Below, in pieces: positions 1 to 7,757 of a stretch of 29,768 nt of DNA. The stretch spans positions 1-29,768 of the IMG/VR virus record IMGVR_UViG_3300049048_000041; one strand, 5' to 3'. The position numbers and the translations under genes were made by a program. The DNA is from a virus. The notes below the pieces were generated by a model. The model did not search any database, was not told where the DNA came from, and saw only the letters and a program-made list of their open reading frames with translations. Numbering within the stretch: position 1 is the first letter of the stretch; each line of letters begins with the position of its first letter.

Positions 1-1
1 T

Positions 2-784
2 CCCCCAGCAGCAGCTCCAGCAGGGCTGCAACAGCAGATCATGCCGCACACCAAGGCGATCTTCGATGCGCTGGCGGCGCTGGTCGGCATGGGCTCGCGC
101 ACGTTCAAGCAAGACCCTGACCACGACTACATCAGCCGCGATCAGGTCATGCCGCTGGTGCTGCGCATCCGGGACGCCGCCGGAGCAATCAACGCCGCTC
201 TCCGTGACGCCCGCCACGCCGCAGCCGAGTTGGTGGGTGGCGCTCCCATCAGGGACGAGCGCGAAGCGTTTGAGGCCGCGATGCGTGAACGCTGGCCTGT
301 CACGCGCGACTCGGACGGAGAGTACATCTCTACCTTCGTTCGCGGAGCATGGGCCGGTTGGCAAGCCCGCGCCGGAATGGTGGTGGGTGGGGGTGCTGGT
401 GCGCCGACAGACCTGCAACAGCAGATGCCATCACTCGGCACCGTCCCGTGGGAGGAACTGATCGCAGCCATTGGTGAAGCGACCGGAGCGCCGCCCACGT
501 TCGATGACAAATTCCACATCGGCCATCAGCACCCCGGCATCAACATGAATTCGCTGAATCGCATCGTCAGCCACTTCATCGCCCGCCGCGCCAGCGAGCT
601 TGCTGGGGGCGCTCCCATCAGGATGCTGACGTTCGATGAAATCGACGCGGTGTATGAGGCAGACCGGGGCGAGCGCAACTGCTTCCAGACGCAAGCCGCC
701 GACCTGCTGCGCAAGTTCTGCGAAGTGAACGGCATCAGGCTTGCCGCCATGTCGGCTGCACCTGATGGGGAGGCAGCTGACTGA
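2..784 (+). CDS. Modular repeat phage protein, 5' end cut by window edge
   Basis: Function not recognised. The frame is open from base 2 to the stop at 782-784. The first ATG (41) has no ribosome binding site, and the residues before it (PPAAAPAGLQQQI) match a linker inside the protein, so the true start is probably upstream of the window. The protein reads as short modules joined by repeated linkers: LQQQ(I)MP occurs at the start and near the middle, and ELxGGAPIR occurs twice. One module contains EAFEAA...GAWAGWQARA, a pattern I know from many small phage early proteins of unknown role. The linkers are also repeated as DNA, which suggests modules are swapped by recombination. The stop overlaps the helicase start (ATGA), so the two are probably co-translated. 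No catalytic motif is seen. Confidence 0.7.
   Translation, partial: PPAAAPAGLQQQIMPHTKAIFDALAALVGMGSRTFKQDPDHDYISRDQVMPLVLRIRDAAGAINAALRDARHAAAELVGGAPIRDEREAFEAAMRERWPVTRDSDGEYISTFVRGAWAGWQARAGMVVGGGAGAPTDLQQQMPSLGTVPWEELIAAIGEATGAPPTFDDKFHIGHQHPGINMNSLNRIVSHFIARRASELAGGAPIRMLTFDEIDAVYEADRGERNCFQTQAADLLRKFCEVNGIRLAAMSAAPDGEAAD
26..622 (+). repeat. Short direct DNA repeats marking module borders
   Basis: Two pairs of exact direct repeats lie inside the first gene. CTGCAACAGCAGAT occurs at 26-39 and 413-426. GGCGCTCCCATCAGG occurs at 239-253 and 608-622. They encode the LQQQ and GGAPIR linkers. Identity at DNA level, not only protein level, fits recent or recurrent shuffling of the modules between them. 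Confidence 0.7.
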
Positions 785-2166
785 TGCAGTTGTTCCCCTA
801 CCAGCACGATGGCGCGGCGTTCCTCGCCCGCATGCCCCAGGCCCTGCTCGCGGACGAGATGGGGCTGGGCAAGAGCGCGCAGGTGGTGCGCGCCTGCGAC
901 CTGGTGGGGGCGCAGCAGATCCTGGTGGTGTGCCCTGGCGCCGTGCGCGTGAACTGGAGCCGTGAGTTCACGCGGTTCAGCCCGATGGACAGGCCCTGCC
1001 ACCTGCTGATGACCGGCAAGGACCGGCCGGCGGCCGGCATCAACGTGGTCAGCTACGACCTCCTGGTCAACGAGAAGGTGCGCGCAGCGCTGAAGGCCAC
1101 GCGCTGGGACGTGGTGGTGATCGACGAGGCGCACTTCCTCAAGGAACGGGCAGCCAAGCGCACGAAGGCCCTGTACGGCCACGCCCAGCACCCCGGGATC
1201 ATTCACAGCGCGGCGCGCGTGTGGCGCCTCTCGGGCACGCCGGCGCCCAACAACGCCAGCGAGCTCTACACGCACCTGAAGACCGCGGGCGTGGTCAAGC
1301 AGCCGTACTGGGACTTCGTGTTCGAGTATTGCGACGGCTTTGACAGCGACTACGGCTTCAAGATCACCGGCACGAAGAACGTGCCGCGGCTGCGCGCCCT
1401 GCTCGCGCAGTTCATGCTCAGAAGGAAAAAGGACGACGTGAACCTGCAACTGCCCCCGATCGTTTTCCACCACGTCACGGTCGACCGCTCGGACGTGGAA
1501 CTGGACCCTTGGTTCTATGAGAACTGGCGCCCGCTGGGCGAAGGGCTGGAGGGGCAGCGCAAGTTCCTCTCCCAACTGAAGAACGTGGACACGACGCTCA
1601 AGGCAGCGCTGGCCACCGTGCAGAACGGCCACCACCACAACTTCAACGACGACATCAAGCTGCTCGAGTCCTTCAGCAAGAGCACGAGCACGCTGCGCAG
1701 GTACATCGGCCTGGCGAAGCTCCCCAAGGTGGCCGAGATCCTGCATGAAGATCTCAAGTCCGGCGCGATCGAGAAGCTGGTGATCTTCGCCATCCACGCC
1801 CAGGTGATCGAGGGCATGCGCGAGCGGCTGCGCGAGTTCCGCCCGGTCACGCTCTACGGCAACACGCCCCAGGCCAAGCGCCAGGGCCACATCGACAAGT
1901 TCCAGCAGGACAAACGGTGCCGCGTCTTCATCGGCCAGGTGGTGGCCGCCGGCACCGGAATCACACTGACCGCCGCCCACGAGGTGGCGTTCGTGGAGGC
2001 GGACTGGGTGCCGGCAAACAACGCCCAGGCCGCCATGCGCTGCCACCGTGTGGGTCAGACCCGCAAGGTGCGCGTGCGCTTTTTCGACTGCGCAGGCAGC
2101 GTGGACGAGGACGTCAACCGCGTGCTGATGAGCAAGACGCGCGAGATCGCCAAGTTCATGGACTGA
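784..2166 (+). CDS. SNF2-family (SF2) DEAH helicase/ATPase
   Basis: A superfamily 2 DNA translocase/helicase, expected to remodel or unwind DNA during phage replication or recombination. The helicase motifs appear in order: a Walker A variant DEMGLGKS (about 24-31), VVCPGAV (motif Ia region), DEAH (about 114-117), LSGTPAPN (motif III, about 149-156) and, near the C-terminus, AAMRCHRVGQTRKV (motif VI, about 415-428), a typical SNF2/SMARCAL1-type signature. At 460 aa it is the minimal two-domain core with no extra DNA-binding domain. The ATG at 784 overlaps the upstream stop as ATGA. Genes of this kind are common in replication modules carrying DUF2800, DUF2815 and a PolA-type polymerase, as here. 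The enzyme class is clear; its exact role (replication start, fork reversal or recombination) is inferred. Confidence 0.93.
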   Translation: MQLFPYQHDGAAFLARMPQALLADEMGLGKSAQVVRACDLVGAQQILVVCPGAVRVNWSREFTRFSPMDRPCHLLMTGKDRPAAGINVVSYDLLVNEKVRAALKATRWDVVVIDEAHFLKERAAKRTKALYGHAQHPGIIHSAARVWRLSGTPAPNNASELYTHLKTAGVVKQPYWDFVFEYCDGFDSDYGFKITGTKNVPRLRALLAQFMLRRKKDDVNLQLPPIVFHHVTVDRSDVELDPWFYENWRPLGEGLEGQRKFLSQLKNVDTTLKAALATVQNGHHHNFNDDIKLLESFSKSTSTLRRYIGLAKLPKVAEILHEDLKSGAIEKLVIFAIHAQVIEGMRERLREFRPVTLYGNTPQAKRQGHIDKFQQDKRCRVFIGQVVAAGTGITLTAAHEVAFVEADWVPANNAQAAMRCHRVGQTRKVRVRFFDCAGSVDEDVNRVLMSKTREIAKFMD

Positions 2167-2181
2167 CCTGTGCGGTTGATG

Positions 2182-2196
2182 TTGAGAAAATCGCAA
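2182..2196 (+). promoter_or_regulatory. Near-palindromic 15-bp motif, copy A
   Basis: TTGAGAAAATCGCAA fits the inverted-repeat pattern TTGNG-N5-CNCAA. Related copies lie at 5074-5088, 18060-18074 and 28589-28603, all at gene boundaries. It overlaps the -35 box of a predicted promoter, a placement typical of a repressor or activator operator. The binding protein is unknown. Confidence 0.5.
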
Positions 2197-2210
2197 TAGT
2201 CCCCTATAGT
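2182..2210 (+). promoter_or_regulatory. Predicted sigma70 promoter for the 187-aa gene
   Basis: TTGAGA (2182-2187) and TATAGT (2205-2210) are separated by exactly 17 bases, in the only sizeable gap near the start of the early operon. The AT-rich spacer stands out against very GC-rich surroundings. The -35 box lies inside the near-palindrome at 2182-2196, so a protein binding there could block the promoter. Confidence 0.6.
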
Positions 2211-2232
2211 TCACCTTCACCCGGAGTCATCA

Positions 2233-2796
2233 ATGCACTTCCAACTGACCGGCGAAACCGCCGAGCTCAACCAGGCGGACGCCGCCTTCCTCCGCGGCAT
2301 CGCCCGCGTCATCGACGAGGCCACCGGCCCCAACGTCGGCCCGATCTCCACGACTTCTGCCGCTCCGGCAGTTGCCACGCCCCAGCCGCAGGTGGGCGAA
2401 AACAGCGGCACCACCGTCACGGTGTCTCCCTTGGCCGGGGGCGGTGGCGTGAGCGGGGCCGGCAGCACCGTCGAGGTGACGTCGGCCCCCGCTCCCGAGA
2501 AGAAGCGCGGGCCCGGTCGCCCGCCCAAGGCTGCGCCGGCTCCGGCCCCGACCGAGCCGCCCGCTCCCGGCCCCGTGCAGGAACCGGTTGCCGCCGGCCC
2601 GCAGCCCGAACCCAGCACCCCCAGTCCCGACGCCGCCCCGATGACGCTCGACCAGGTGCGCCTGGCGCTGCAGGAGTTCACCGGTGCCAAGGGCGTGGAC
2701 GCCGGCATCGAACTGCTCAAGGGCTTCGGCGCCAGCCGCATCAGCGAACTGAAGGCCGACGACTACGCTGCCTTCGCCGCCAAGTGCAGGGCATGA
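2233..2796 (+). CDS. Proline/alanine-rich phage protein with AT-hook motif
   Basis: Not assigned to a named family. Three parts are visible in 187 aa: an N-terminal segment of about 35 aa, a long low-complexity Pro/Ala/Gly linker (about 36-135), and a compact helical C-terminal domain from MTLDQVRLAL to AAKCRA (about 137-187). The linker holds KKRGPGRPPK, whose core GRP flanked by basic residues is an AT-hook, a minor-groove DNA-binding motif. The C-terminal domain (LLKGFGASRISELKADDY) resembles one I associate with small phage replication-region proteins of unknown function. The start follows a CGGAG ribosome binding site and a predicted promoter. It could be a DNA-bound accessory factor for the replication proteins; that is inference. 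Confidence 0.75.
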   Translation: MHFQLTGETAELNQADAAFLRGIARVIDEATGPNVGPISTTSAAPAVATPQPQVGENSGTTVTVSPLAGGGGVSGAGSTVEVTSAPAPEKKRGPGRPPKAAPAPAPTEPPAPGPVQEPVAAGPQPEPSTPSPDAAPMTLDQVRLALQEFTGAKGVDAGIELLKGFGASRISELKADDYAAFAAKCRA

Positions 2797-2900
2797 GCGG
2801 CGCCGACTTCCTGCTGGTGGCCACGATCATCTACGCTGCCGGCGTCGCCAGCGGCGTGGTGATCTGGGACGTGCTGTGCGCCAGGAGCAAGCCCGAATGA
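2793..2900 (+). CDS. 35-aa single-pass membrane peptide
   Basis: A 35-codon gene whose ATG overlaps the upstream stop as ATGA and whose own stop overlaps the next start as ATGA, so it sits in a translationally coupled chain. The product has one hydrophobic segment (FLLVATIIYAAGVASGVVIW, about 6-25) followed by a short basic tail (CARSKPE), which suggests an inner-membrane peptide with its N-terminus outside. No family recognised. Tiny membrane genes in early operons sometimes affect host physiology or superinfection, but nothing here shows which. Confidence 0.6.
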   Translation: MSGADFLLVATIIYAAGVASGVVIWDVLCARSKPE

Positions 2901-3370
2901 GCGCGCCCGCTGGCTTCCGCCCGATTCCCGGCTACCCTGCCTACTTCGTGAACGCGGACGGGGATGTGTTCAGCACGGTCAGCCACCGGGTCCTGAAGCC
3001 CTTGGCGTACACCAACGGGTACGTGGGCGTGAACCTGGGGCGCGGGCAGCGGCACCTAGTGCACCGGCTCGTCGCTTCGGCATTTCTCGACAACCCCGCA
3101 AGCAAGCCCCAGGTGAACCACTTGGATGGAAACCGGACCAACAACTGCCTGGCCAATTTGGAGTGGGTGACGTGTAGCGAAAATCACAAGCACTCTTACC
3201 GGGCCCTTCACCGCAAAGGCCACGCGCTGGCGCGGCCGGTGTTGGTCAACGGCCGCCGCTATTCCGATCAGAGCGAGGCGGCTCGCGCCATCGGGGTCCG
3301 GCCCGGGTCAGTGGCGTCGGCGGCGCTGCGCGGGCACAAGTGCAAGGGCATGGAGGTGCGTTATGTCTGA
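2897..3370 (+). CDS. NUMOD4/HNH homing-type endonuclease
   Basis: A free-standing HNH nuclease of the homing type, expected to make site-specific breaks in DNA lacking its gene and so spread itself between phages. The N-terminus is NUMOD4-like (FRPIPGYPAYFVNADGDVFS, about 7-26). The HNH core follows: HRLVA with H56, VNHLDGNRTNN (H75, N82-N83) and LEWVTCSENHKH (about 88-99). A NUMOD1-like DNA-binding helix (SDQSEAARAIGVRPGSVASA) lies near 125-144. I chose the ATG at 2897 (157 aa) because it overlaps the preceding stop as ATGA; an upstream in-frame start at 2876 would add seven residues. The next gene starts 8 bases before its stop, so it is embedded in the operon with no intron visible. Confidence 0.9.
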   Translation: MSAPAGFRPIPGYPAYFVNADGDVFSTVSHRVLKPLAYTNGYVGVNLGRGQRHLVHRLVASAFLDNPASKPQVNHLDGNRTNNCLANLEWVTCSENHKHSYRALHRKGHALARPVLVNGRRYSDQSEAARAIGVRPGSVASAALRGHKCKGMEVRYV

Positions 3371-4496
3371 GCACGCCAAGCTGTCACCGTCGCACGCGCC
3401 AACCTGGATGTCATGCCCCGGCAGTGTTGTGCTGTCGGAAGGCATGCCGAACAAGTCCAGCCCGCACTCTGAACTCGGCACCCGCGCCCATGCCTTGGCA
3501 GAAGCCATCCTCGCCACGGGCGCAACGCCGCCGGACCCGGATGGCATGCTGCCCCACGTCATGGTGTACGTCGACCATGTGCGCAGCCTGGGCGGCGAAC
3601 TCCACATCGAGCAGCGTGTGCATGTCACCCAAGACGTCTACGGCACCGCAGACGCCGTGGTGTGGCAGGCCGAGGCGCGCCATCTCCACATCTGCGATTA
3701 CAAGAACGGGGCAGGCGTACCCGTCGAGATCCACGGCAACCTGCAGCTGCGCATCTACGCGCTGGCCGCGCTGCTGACGTTCAAGTACCCGGCCACCCAG
3801 GTGACGGCGACGATCGTGCAGCCGCGCTGCCCGCACGCGGACGGCCCGGTGCGGTCGGTGACCTTCGACGTGGTGGACCTGATCGACTTCCACGCGGATC
3901 TGCTGGACGCGGTTGATCGGGTGCACACCGCGCAGACGCTGCACCCGGGCAACGATCACCCGATCTGGGTGCGCGACCACTTGGCCCCCACCGAGAAGGG
4001 CTGCCGCTGGTGCCTGGCCTCGCCCAAGTGCCCTGCCCTGAAGTCCAAGGCGCAGCAACTGGCGCGCCAGGTGTTCGCCCCCGGCGTCGCCTACGACCCG
4101 CTTGAGCTCGCGCGCACGCTGGATTTCCTGCCCATCCTGGAGGGCTGGATCAAGAACACGCGCGAGTTTGCCTACGCCGAGGCCGAGAAGGGCCACGACA
4201 TCCCCGACTACAAGCTGGTGGAGAAGCGAGCCACGGCGAAGTGGAAGGACGGCGTGGCCGAGCAGCTGGCCAAGGCGCTGGGCGTCAAGCTCGATGAGCT
4301 CTATGACGACGTGCCGCGACCACTCAAGGGCATCACCGAGATCGTCAAGCTCGCGTCCGGCAAGAACGACAAGGAGCGCAAGGCGGTCATCGACCCCTTC
4401 GTCTCCCGCGAATCGAGCGGTCACACGCTCGTACACACGTCGGATAAGCGTCCGGCGGTCAAGGTGGACGCAGCCTCTGCGTTCGCCACTTCCTGA
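3363..4496 (+). CDS. DUF2800 PD-(D/E)XK nuclease with Cas4/AddB-like cysteines
   Basis: DUF2800 family, a RecB/Cas4-like nuclease group in phage recombination/replication modules. Visible: an SPSHAPTWMSCPGS start with C18, ELGTRAH with H43, and the PD-(D/E)XK core D97 (GTADAVV) and D112-Y-K114 (ICDYKNG). A cysteine group C214-X2-C217-X5-C223 (CRWCLASPKC) follows. Together with C18 this matches the C-Xn-C-X2-C-X5-C arrangement that binds a 4Fe-4S cluster in AddB and Cas4. The gene directly precedes a DUF2815 ssDNA-binding protein, so the pair may work as an end-processing nuclease plus annealing or SSB partner. Its start lies 8 bases inside the HNH gene. Family call is firm; the Fe-S cluster and partnership are inference. 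Confidence 0.9.
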   Translation: MSEHAKLSPSHAPTWMSCPGSVVLSEGMPNKSSPHSELGTRAHALAEAILATGATPPDPDGMLPHVMVYVDHVRSLGGELHIEQRVHVTQDVYGTADAVVWQAEARHLHICDYKNGAGVPVEIHGNLQLRIYALAALLTFKYPATQVTATIVQPRCPHADGPVRSVTFDVVDLIDFHADLLDAVDRVHTAQTLHPGNDHPIWVRDHLAPTEKGCRWCLASPKCPALKSKAQQLARQVFAPGVAYDPLELARTLDFLPILEGWIKNTREFAYAEAEKGHDIPDYKLVEKRATAKWKDGVAEQLAKALGVKLDELYDDVPRPLKGITEIVKLASGKNDKERKAVIDPFVSRESSGHTLVHTSDKRPAVKVDAASAFATS

Positions 4497-4515
4497 AACC
4501 CTCTGGATCAATCAC

Positions 4516-5070
4516 ATGAGCGACAACATCCTCACCCCCGAGTTCCGTGCCGGCTTCGTCGGCTTGTTCAAGGCCAGCGCCCCCAAGGAAGACCCCAACG
4601 GCAAGAAGAAGTACAGCATCCGCGCGATCTTCATGCCCGGCGCCGACCTCACGCCGATGAAGAAGGAAGCCGAGGCGGCCGCCGTCGAGAAGTGGGGCGC
4701 CAACATCCCCAAGACCATGCGCAGCCCGTTCCGCAAGAACGAGGAACTGGAGAACCCGGTGCCCGGCATCCCCGATGACGCCATCGTGATGACGTTCTCC
4801 GCGAACGAGGACCGCCGCCCGGGCCTGGTGGACGCCAACCTGCAGGACATCATCGACGACGCCCAGGTCTACAGCGGCGCGTGGTTCCGCGCCCAGGTGC
4901 GCGCCTTCGCCTACGAGGCCAAGGGCAACAAGGGCGTGAGCTTCGGCCTGCAGAACGTCCAAAAGCTGCGCGACGACGAGCCGCTGGGCAAGGGCAAGGT
5001 GCCCGCCAGCAAGGCGTTCACCGCCGTGGAGGGCGCCGGCGGCAACTCCGCAGGATCCATCTTCGGCTGA
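4516..5070 (+). CDS. DUF2815 ssDNA-binding protein
   Basis: DUF2815 phage protein (184 aa), a family annotated as single-stranded DNA-binding and expected to coat ssDNA at the phage fork or during recombination. Typical features are an N-terminal FRAGFVGLFKASAPKEDPNG, KYSIRAIFMPGADLTPMKKE, a region rich in R and K around MRSPFRKNEE, and SGAWFRAQVRAFAYE with a conserved aromatic strand pattern. The C-terminus is low-complexity (GAGGNSAGSIFG), as often in SSB-like proteins, but lacks the acidic tip of bacterial SSB. The ATG at 4516 is 19 bases after the DUF2800 stop; a longer in-frame reading upstream is only a shadow of that gene. A hairpin follows directly. Confidence 0.88.
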   Translation: MSDNILTPEFRAGFVGLFKASAPKEDPNGKKKYSIRAIFMPGADLTPMKKEAEAAAVEKWGANIPKTMRSPFRKNEELENPVPGIPDDAIVMTFSANEDRRPGLVDANLQDIIDDAQVYSGAWFRAQVRAFAYEAKGNKGVSFGLQNVQKLRDDEPLGKGKVPASKAFTAVEGAGGNSAGSIFG

Positions 5071-5073
5071 GTG

Positions 5074-5088
5074 TTGCGTTTTTCTCAA
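5074..5088 (+). promoter_or_regulatory. Near-palindromic 15-bp motif, copy B
   Basis: TTGCGTTTTTCTCAA. Its reverse complement, TTGAGAAAAACGCAA, differs from copy A (2182-2196) at a single base. It sits four bases after the DUF2815 stop and just before a hairpin. Copies A and B also share flanking TG before and TAG after the core. Confidence 0.5.
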
Positions 5089-5089
5089 T

Positions 5090-5113
5090 AGCGCCCTACG
5101 GGGCGCTTCTTGT
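5090..5113 (+). terminator. Hairpin terminator or attenuator after the DUF2815 gene
   Basis: Perfect 7-bp stem AGCGCCC (5090-5096) / GGGCGCT (5101-5107) with a TACG tetraloop, followed by TCTTGT. The U-run is short, so termination may be partial. It would separate the ssDNA-binding gene from the polymerase operon and reduce readthrough. Confidence 0.5.
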
Positions 5114-5124
5114 CGGAGCACCAC

Positions 5125-5382
5125 ATGAAAAAAGTGATTGAGATCAAGCCGCTTCAGTTGATGGCGATTGTTCCCGAGGCCGGCTTCTACGACTACTGCG
5201 GCAGCCTGTACGTCGCGGCCACCCCCAACACCACCCCGATGTACGTCGGCGTCCTGTCGACGCTGCCGCTGCAGGAGTTCATCGAGTGCGTGCAGCCAGC
5301 TGGCGGCAACGTCAGCGAAGGCGCGCTGCTGCGTGCCATCGCCATCGCGCAACGTCCCGAGCTCGCAGCGCAGTTGGTGTGA
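5125..5382 (+). CDS. 85-aa phage protein upstream of DNA polymerase
   Basis: No family recognised. The ATG at 5125 follows a CGGAG ribosome binding site at good spacing, right after the hairpin. The product begins basic (MKKVIEIKP), is otherwise mixed alpha/beta in character (GFYDYCGSLYVAAT, MYVGVLSTLPLQEFIE) and has no signal peptide, membrane segment or cysteine cluster. The last codons overlap the polymerase start as GTGA, so the polymerase is likely translated by coupling to this gene. This position, fixed to the polymerase, suggests a small replication accessory role, but no motif proves it. Confidence 0.7.
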   Translation: MKKVIEIKPLQLMAIVPEAGFYDYCGSLYVAATPNTTPMYVGVLSTLPLQEFIECVQPAGGNVSEGALLRAIAIAQRPELAAQLV

Positions 5383-7481
5383 CCGAACTCCACATCGACT
5401 TCGAGACGTTCAGCGCCTGCGAACTGCGCGACGCGGGGCTGGACAACTACGCGAAGCACCCGACGACTGGCGTGCACTGCATGGCGTGGACGATGGGCGA
5501 CGAGCCGGTCGACGTGTGGACGCCCGCTGACGGCCGCACATTCTCGATGCGGGAGGTGGTGTTCAAGCACATCGCCGCTGGCGGCACCGTCGTCGCCCAC
5601 AACGCCGCATTCGAGTGGGCGATCTGGAACCACGTCTGCGTGCCCAAGTACGGCTGGCCGCCGCTTCGCATCGAGCAGATGCGCTGCACCATGGCCCAGG
5701 CGTACGCCATGGCCCTGCCCGGGGCGCTGGAGAAGCTGGCCCCGGCGCTGGGCATCGAGCAGCAGAAGGACATGGCCGGCGCCCGCGTGATGATGCAGCT
5801 GGCCAAGCCGAAGCTGGACGGTTCGTTCTGGACGCCGGCCGACGACCCCGACAAGTTCGCCAAGCTGTACGCCTACTGCAAGCAGGACGTGGTGGTCGAG
5901 CGCGAAGCCGACCGCCGGATGATGCGCCTGTCCGACGCCGAGCAGCGCCTGTGGACCATCGACCAGCGCATCAATCAGCGCGGCATCCAGGTGGACCTGG
6001 CCGCGATCGACGCTGCCATCGCCCTGGTGGAGTCCGAGAAGGCGCGGCTGAACGCCGAGATTCTGAAGGCAACTGGGGGCGTGGTCGGGAGCGCGACCGA
6101 GGTGCAGCTGCTGGTCAAGTGGATCCGCCAGTTCGTCGAGATCAAGGGGCTGGCCAAGGCCGACGTGCTGGACGCGCTGAAGGTGGACGACATGCCGCCG
6201 GCCGTGCGCCGCGCACTGCAGCTGCGCCAGGAGGCAGCCAAGTCCTCCACCGCCAAGCTGGTGGCCATGAAGCAGCGCGCATCCAGCGACGGGCGGGTGC
6301 GCGGCACCAAGCAGTACCACGGCGCTGGCACCGGCCGCTGGGCTGGGCGCGGCATGCAGACCGACAACTTCCCGCGGGGAAACCTCAAGCCCCACGAGGT
6401 GCAGGACGTGCTGAACCAGCTGCTGCGCGCGGGCAACGCGATGCAGCGCAAGATCGCCACCACCTACATCGACATGATGTACGGCCCGCCGATGGATGTC
6501 ATGGCGTCGTGCCTGCGCGGGATGATCACGGCCACCCCGGGCAACGAGCTGGTGGCCTGCGACTTCTCCAACATCGAAGGCCGCGTGCTGGCGTGGCTGG
6601 CGGGCGAAGAGTGGAAGCTGCAGGCCTTCCGCGACTACGACAAGCGCACCGGGCCGGACCTGTACCTGGTCACGGCAGGGAAGATCTACCACCGCGAGCC
6701 CACCGAGTTCACCAAGACATCGCCCGAGCGTGAGGTCGGCAAGCGCTGCGAATTGGCCTTCGGCTTCGGTGGCGGGCTGGGCGCATGGCGCAAATTCGAG
6801 ACGTACGCCACCGCGGACTACGTGCCATTCAAGGACGAGAGCGTACACGAGATCAAGAACGCCTGGCGCGACGCGCACCCCAAGCTGACCCGGTACTGGC
6901 ACGACCTGGAGAGTGCAGCCCTCAACGCAGTCGACTACCCCGGCACGCCATGCAAGGCCGGCGCCGCCGACAGGCTGGTCACGTTTAAGAAGGCAGGCTC
7001 CTTCCTGTGGTGTCGCCTGCCGAGCGGCCGCGTGCTCTGCTACCCGTACGCGCGCATCGACTCTTCGCACACCATGGTCAACACCAAGACTGGCGCGCGG
7101 AAGGTGGTGTCGGGCAATTCGATGGCCACCAACCCTCTCGGGCTCGACTGGCGGCAGGAGCGCAGCAGCGATCGCGTGCTGTGGTTCTGGGGCGTGAACG
7201 GCGTGACCAACAAGTGGGAAGAGATGAGCACGTACGGTGGCTCGCTCGCGGAGAACGTCACGCAGGCAGTAGCGCGCGACGTCCTGGCCGAAGCGATCGT
7301 GCGGCTGGATGACGCGGGCCACCAGGTGGTGATGCACGTCCACGACGAAGTTGTGTGCGAGGTGCCCGCTGGCGTCTCGCGTGTTGAGGAAATCGAAACA
7401 CTCATGTGCCAACTGCCTGCATGGGCGGCTGGTCTGCCCGTGGCTGCCGAGGGGTGGCAGGGCTTCCGCTACCGCAAGTGA
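5379..7481 (+). CDS. Family A DNA polymerase with 3'-5' exonuclease domain
   Basis: Replicative T7/PolI-type DNA polymerase (700 aa). Exonuclease motifs come first: Exo I IDFETFS with D7 and E9, Exo II VVAHNAAFEW (about 69-78), Exo III YCKQDVVVE (about 165-173). Polymerase motifs follow: A, CDFSNIEGR with the metal-binding Asp (about 394-402); B, KRCELAFGFGGG (about 453-464); C, HVHDEV (about 653-658). The start is a GTG at 5379 that overlaps the preceding stop as GTGA; it places Exo I at residue 6, as expected. The much earlier in-frame ATG at 5286 runs through the 85-aa gene and is rejected. There is no 5'-nuclease domain, which is usual for phage enzymes. It should work with the primase-helicase encoded downstream. 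Confidence 0.96.
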   Translation: MTELHIDFETFSACELRDAGLDNYAKHPTTGVHCMAWTMGDEPVDVWTPADGRTFSMREVVFKHIAAGGTVVAHNAAFEWAIWNHVCVPKYGWPPLRIEQMRCTMAQAYAMALPGALEKLAPALGIEQQKDMAGARVMMQLAKPKLDGSFWTPADDPDKFAKLYAYCKQDVVVEREADRRMMRLSDAEQRLWTIDQRINQRGIQVDLAAIDAAIALVESEKARLNAEILKATGGVVGSATEVQLLVKWIRQFVEIKGLAKADVLDALKVDDMPPAVRRALQLRQEAAKSSTAKLVAMKQRASSDGRVRGTKQYHGAGTGRWAGRGMQTDNFPRGNLKPHEVQDVLNQLLRAGNAMQRKIATTYIDMMYGPPMDVMASCLRGMITATPGNELVACDFSNIEGRVLAWLAGEEWKLQAFRDYDKRTGPDLYLVTAGKIYHREPTEFTKTSPEREVGKRCELAFGFGGGLGAWRKFETYATADYVPFKDESVHEIKNAWRDAHPKLTRYWHDLESAALNAVDYPGTPCKAGAADRLVTFKKAGSFLWCRLPSGRVLCYPYARIDSSHTMVNTKTGARKVVSGNSMATNPLGLDWRQERSSDRVLWFWGVNGVTNKWEEMSTYGGSLAENVTQAVARDVLAEAIVRLDDAGHQVVMHVHDEVVCEVPAGVSRVEEIETLMCQLPAWAAGLPVAAEGWQGFRYRK

Positions 7482-7490
7482 GGTGAACGC

Positions 7491-7745
7491 ATGTTGATCC
7501 ACGAAGCCAAGGCCATCGCCAACGGCCGCATCCCCCAGCACCTGCGCGAAGAAGCCGTGCGTGTGGTGCGCCTGCACGAGTCGATGCGCGGCACACGTGC
7601 AGCGATCGACGAATTCCAGACCGTCAGCGAAGCGCATGTGGCCAGGGCCAACGCCGTGCTGATCGTGAACCTGATCAAGGAGTGCTGCAACCGCTCGTGG
7701 TTGCCGCTCCCGGCCGTGCGCGTCACCCGCACCACAAAAAACTGA
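7491..7745 (+). CDS. 84-aa helical phage protein
   Basis: No family recognised. Nine bases after the polymerase stop, with a strong GAGGTGA ribosome binding site. The product is mostly charged helix (AKAIANGRIPQHLREEAVRVVRLHESMRG is followed by another long helix) with a pair of cysteines (ECCNRSW) and a basic C-terminus (VRVTRTTKN). It has no signal peptide or membrane segment. Placement between the polymerase and the primase suggests an accessory replication factor, without direct evidence. Confidence 0.7.
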   Translation: MLIHEAKAIANGRIPQHLREEAVRVVRLHESMRGTRAAIDEFQTVSEAHVARANAVLIVNLIKECCNRSWLPLPAVRVTRTTKN

Positions 7746-7757
7746 AGGAAGAGAGAC

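Noticed and set aside
526-2220. 564-aa open frame on the minus strand opposite the SNF2 gene
   Set aside because: Composition is His/Leu/Val/Arg-rich shadow typical of GC-rich DNA; it lies opposite a gene with complete helicase motifs.
7381-7395. Further copy of the palindromic motif (TTGAGGAAATCGAAA)
   Set aside because: Inside the DNA polymerase gene and missing the conserved C of the right half-site; probably chance.
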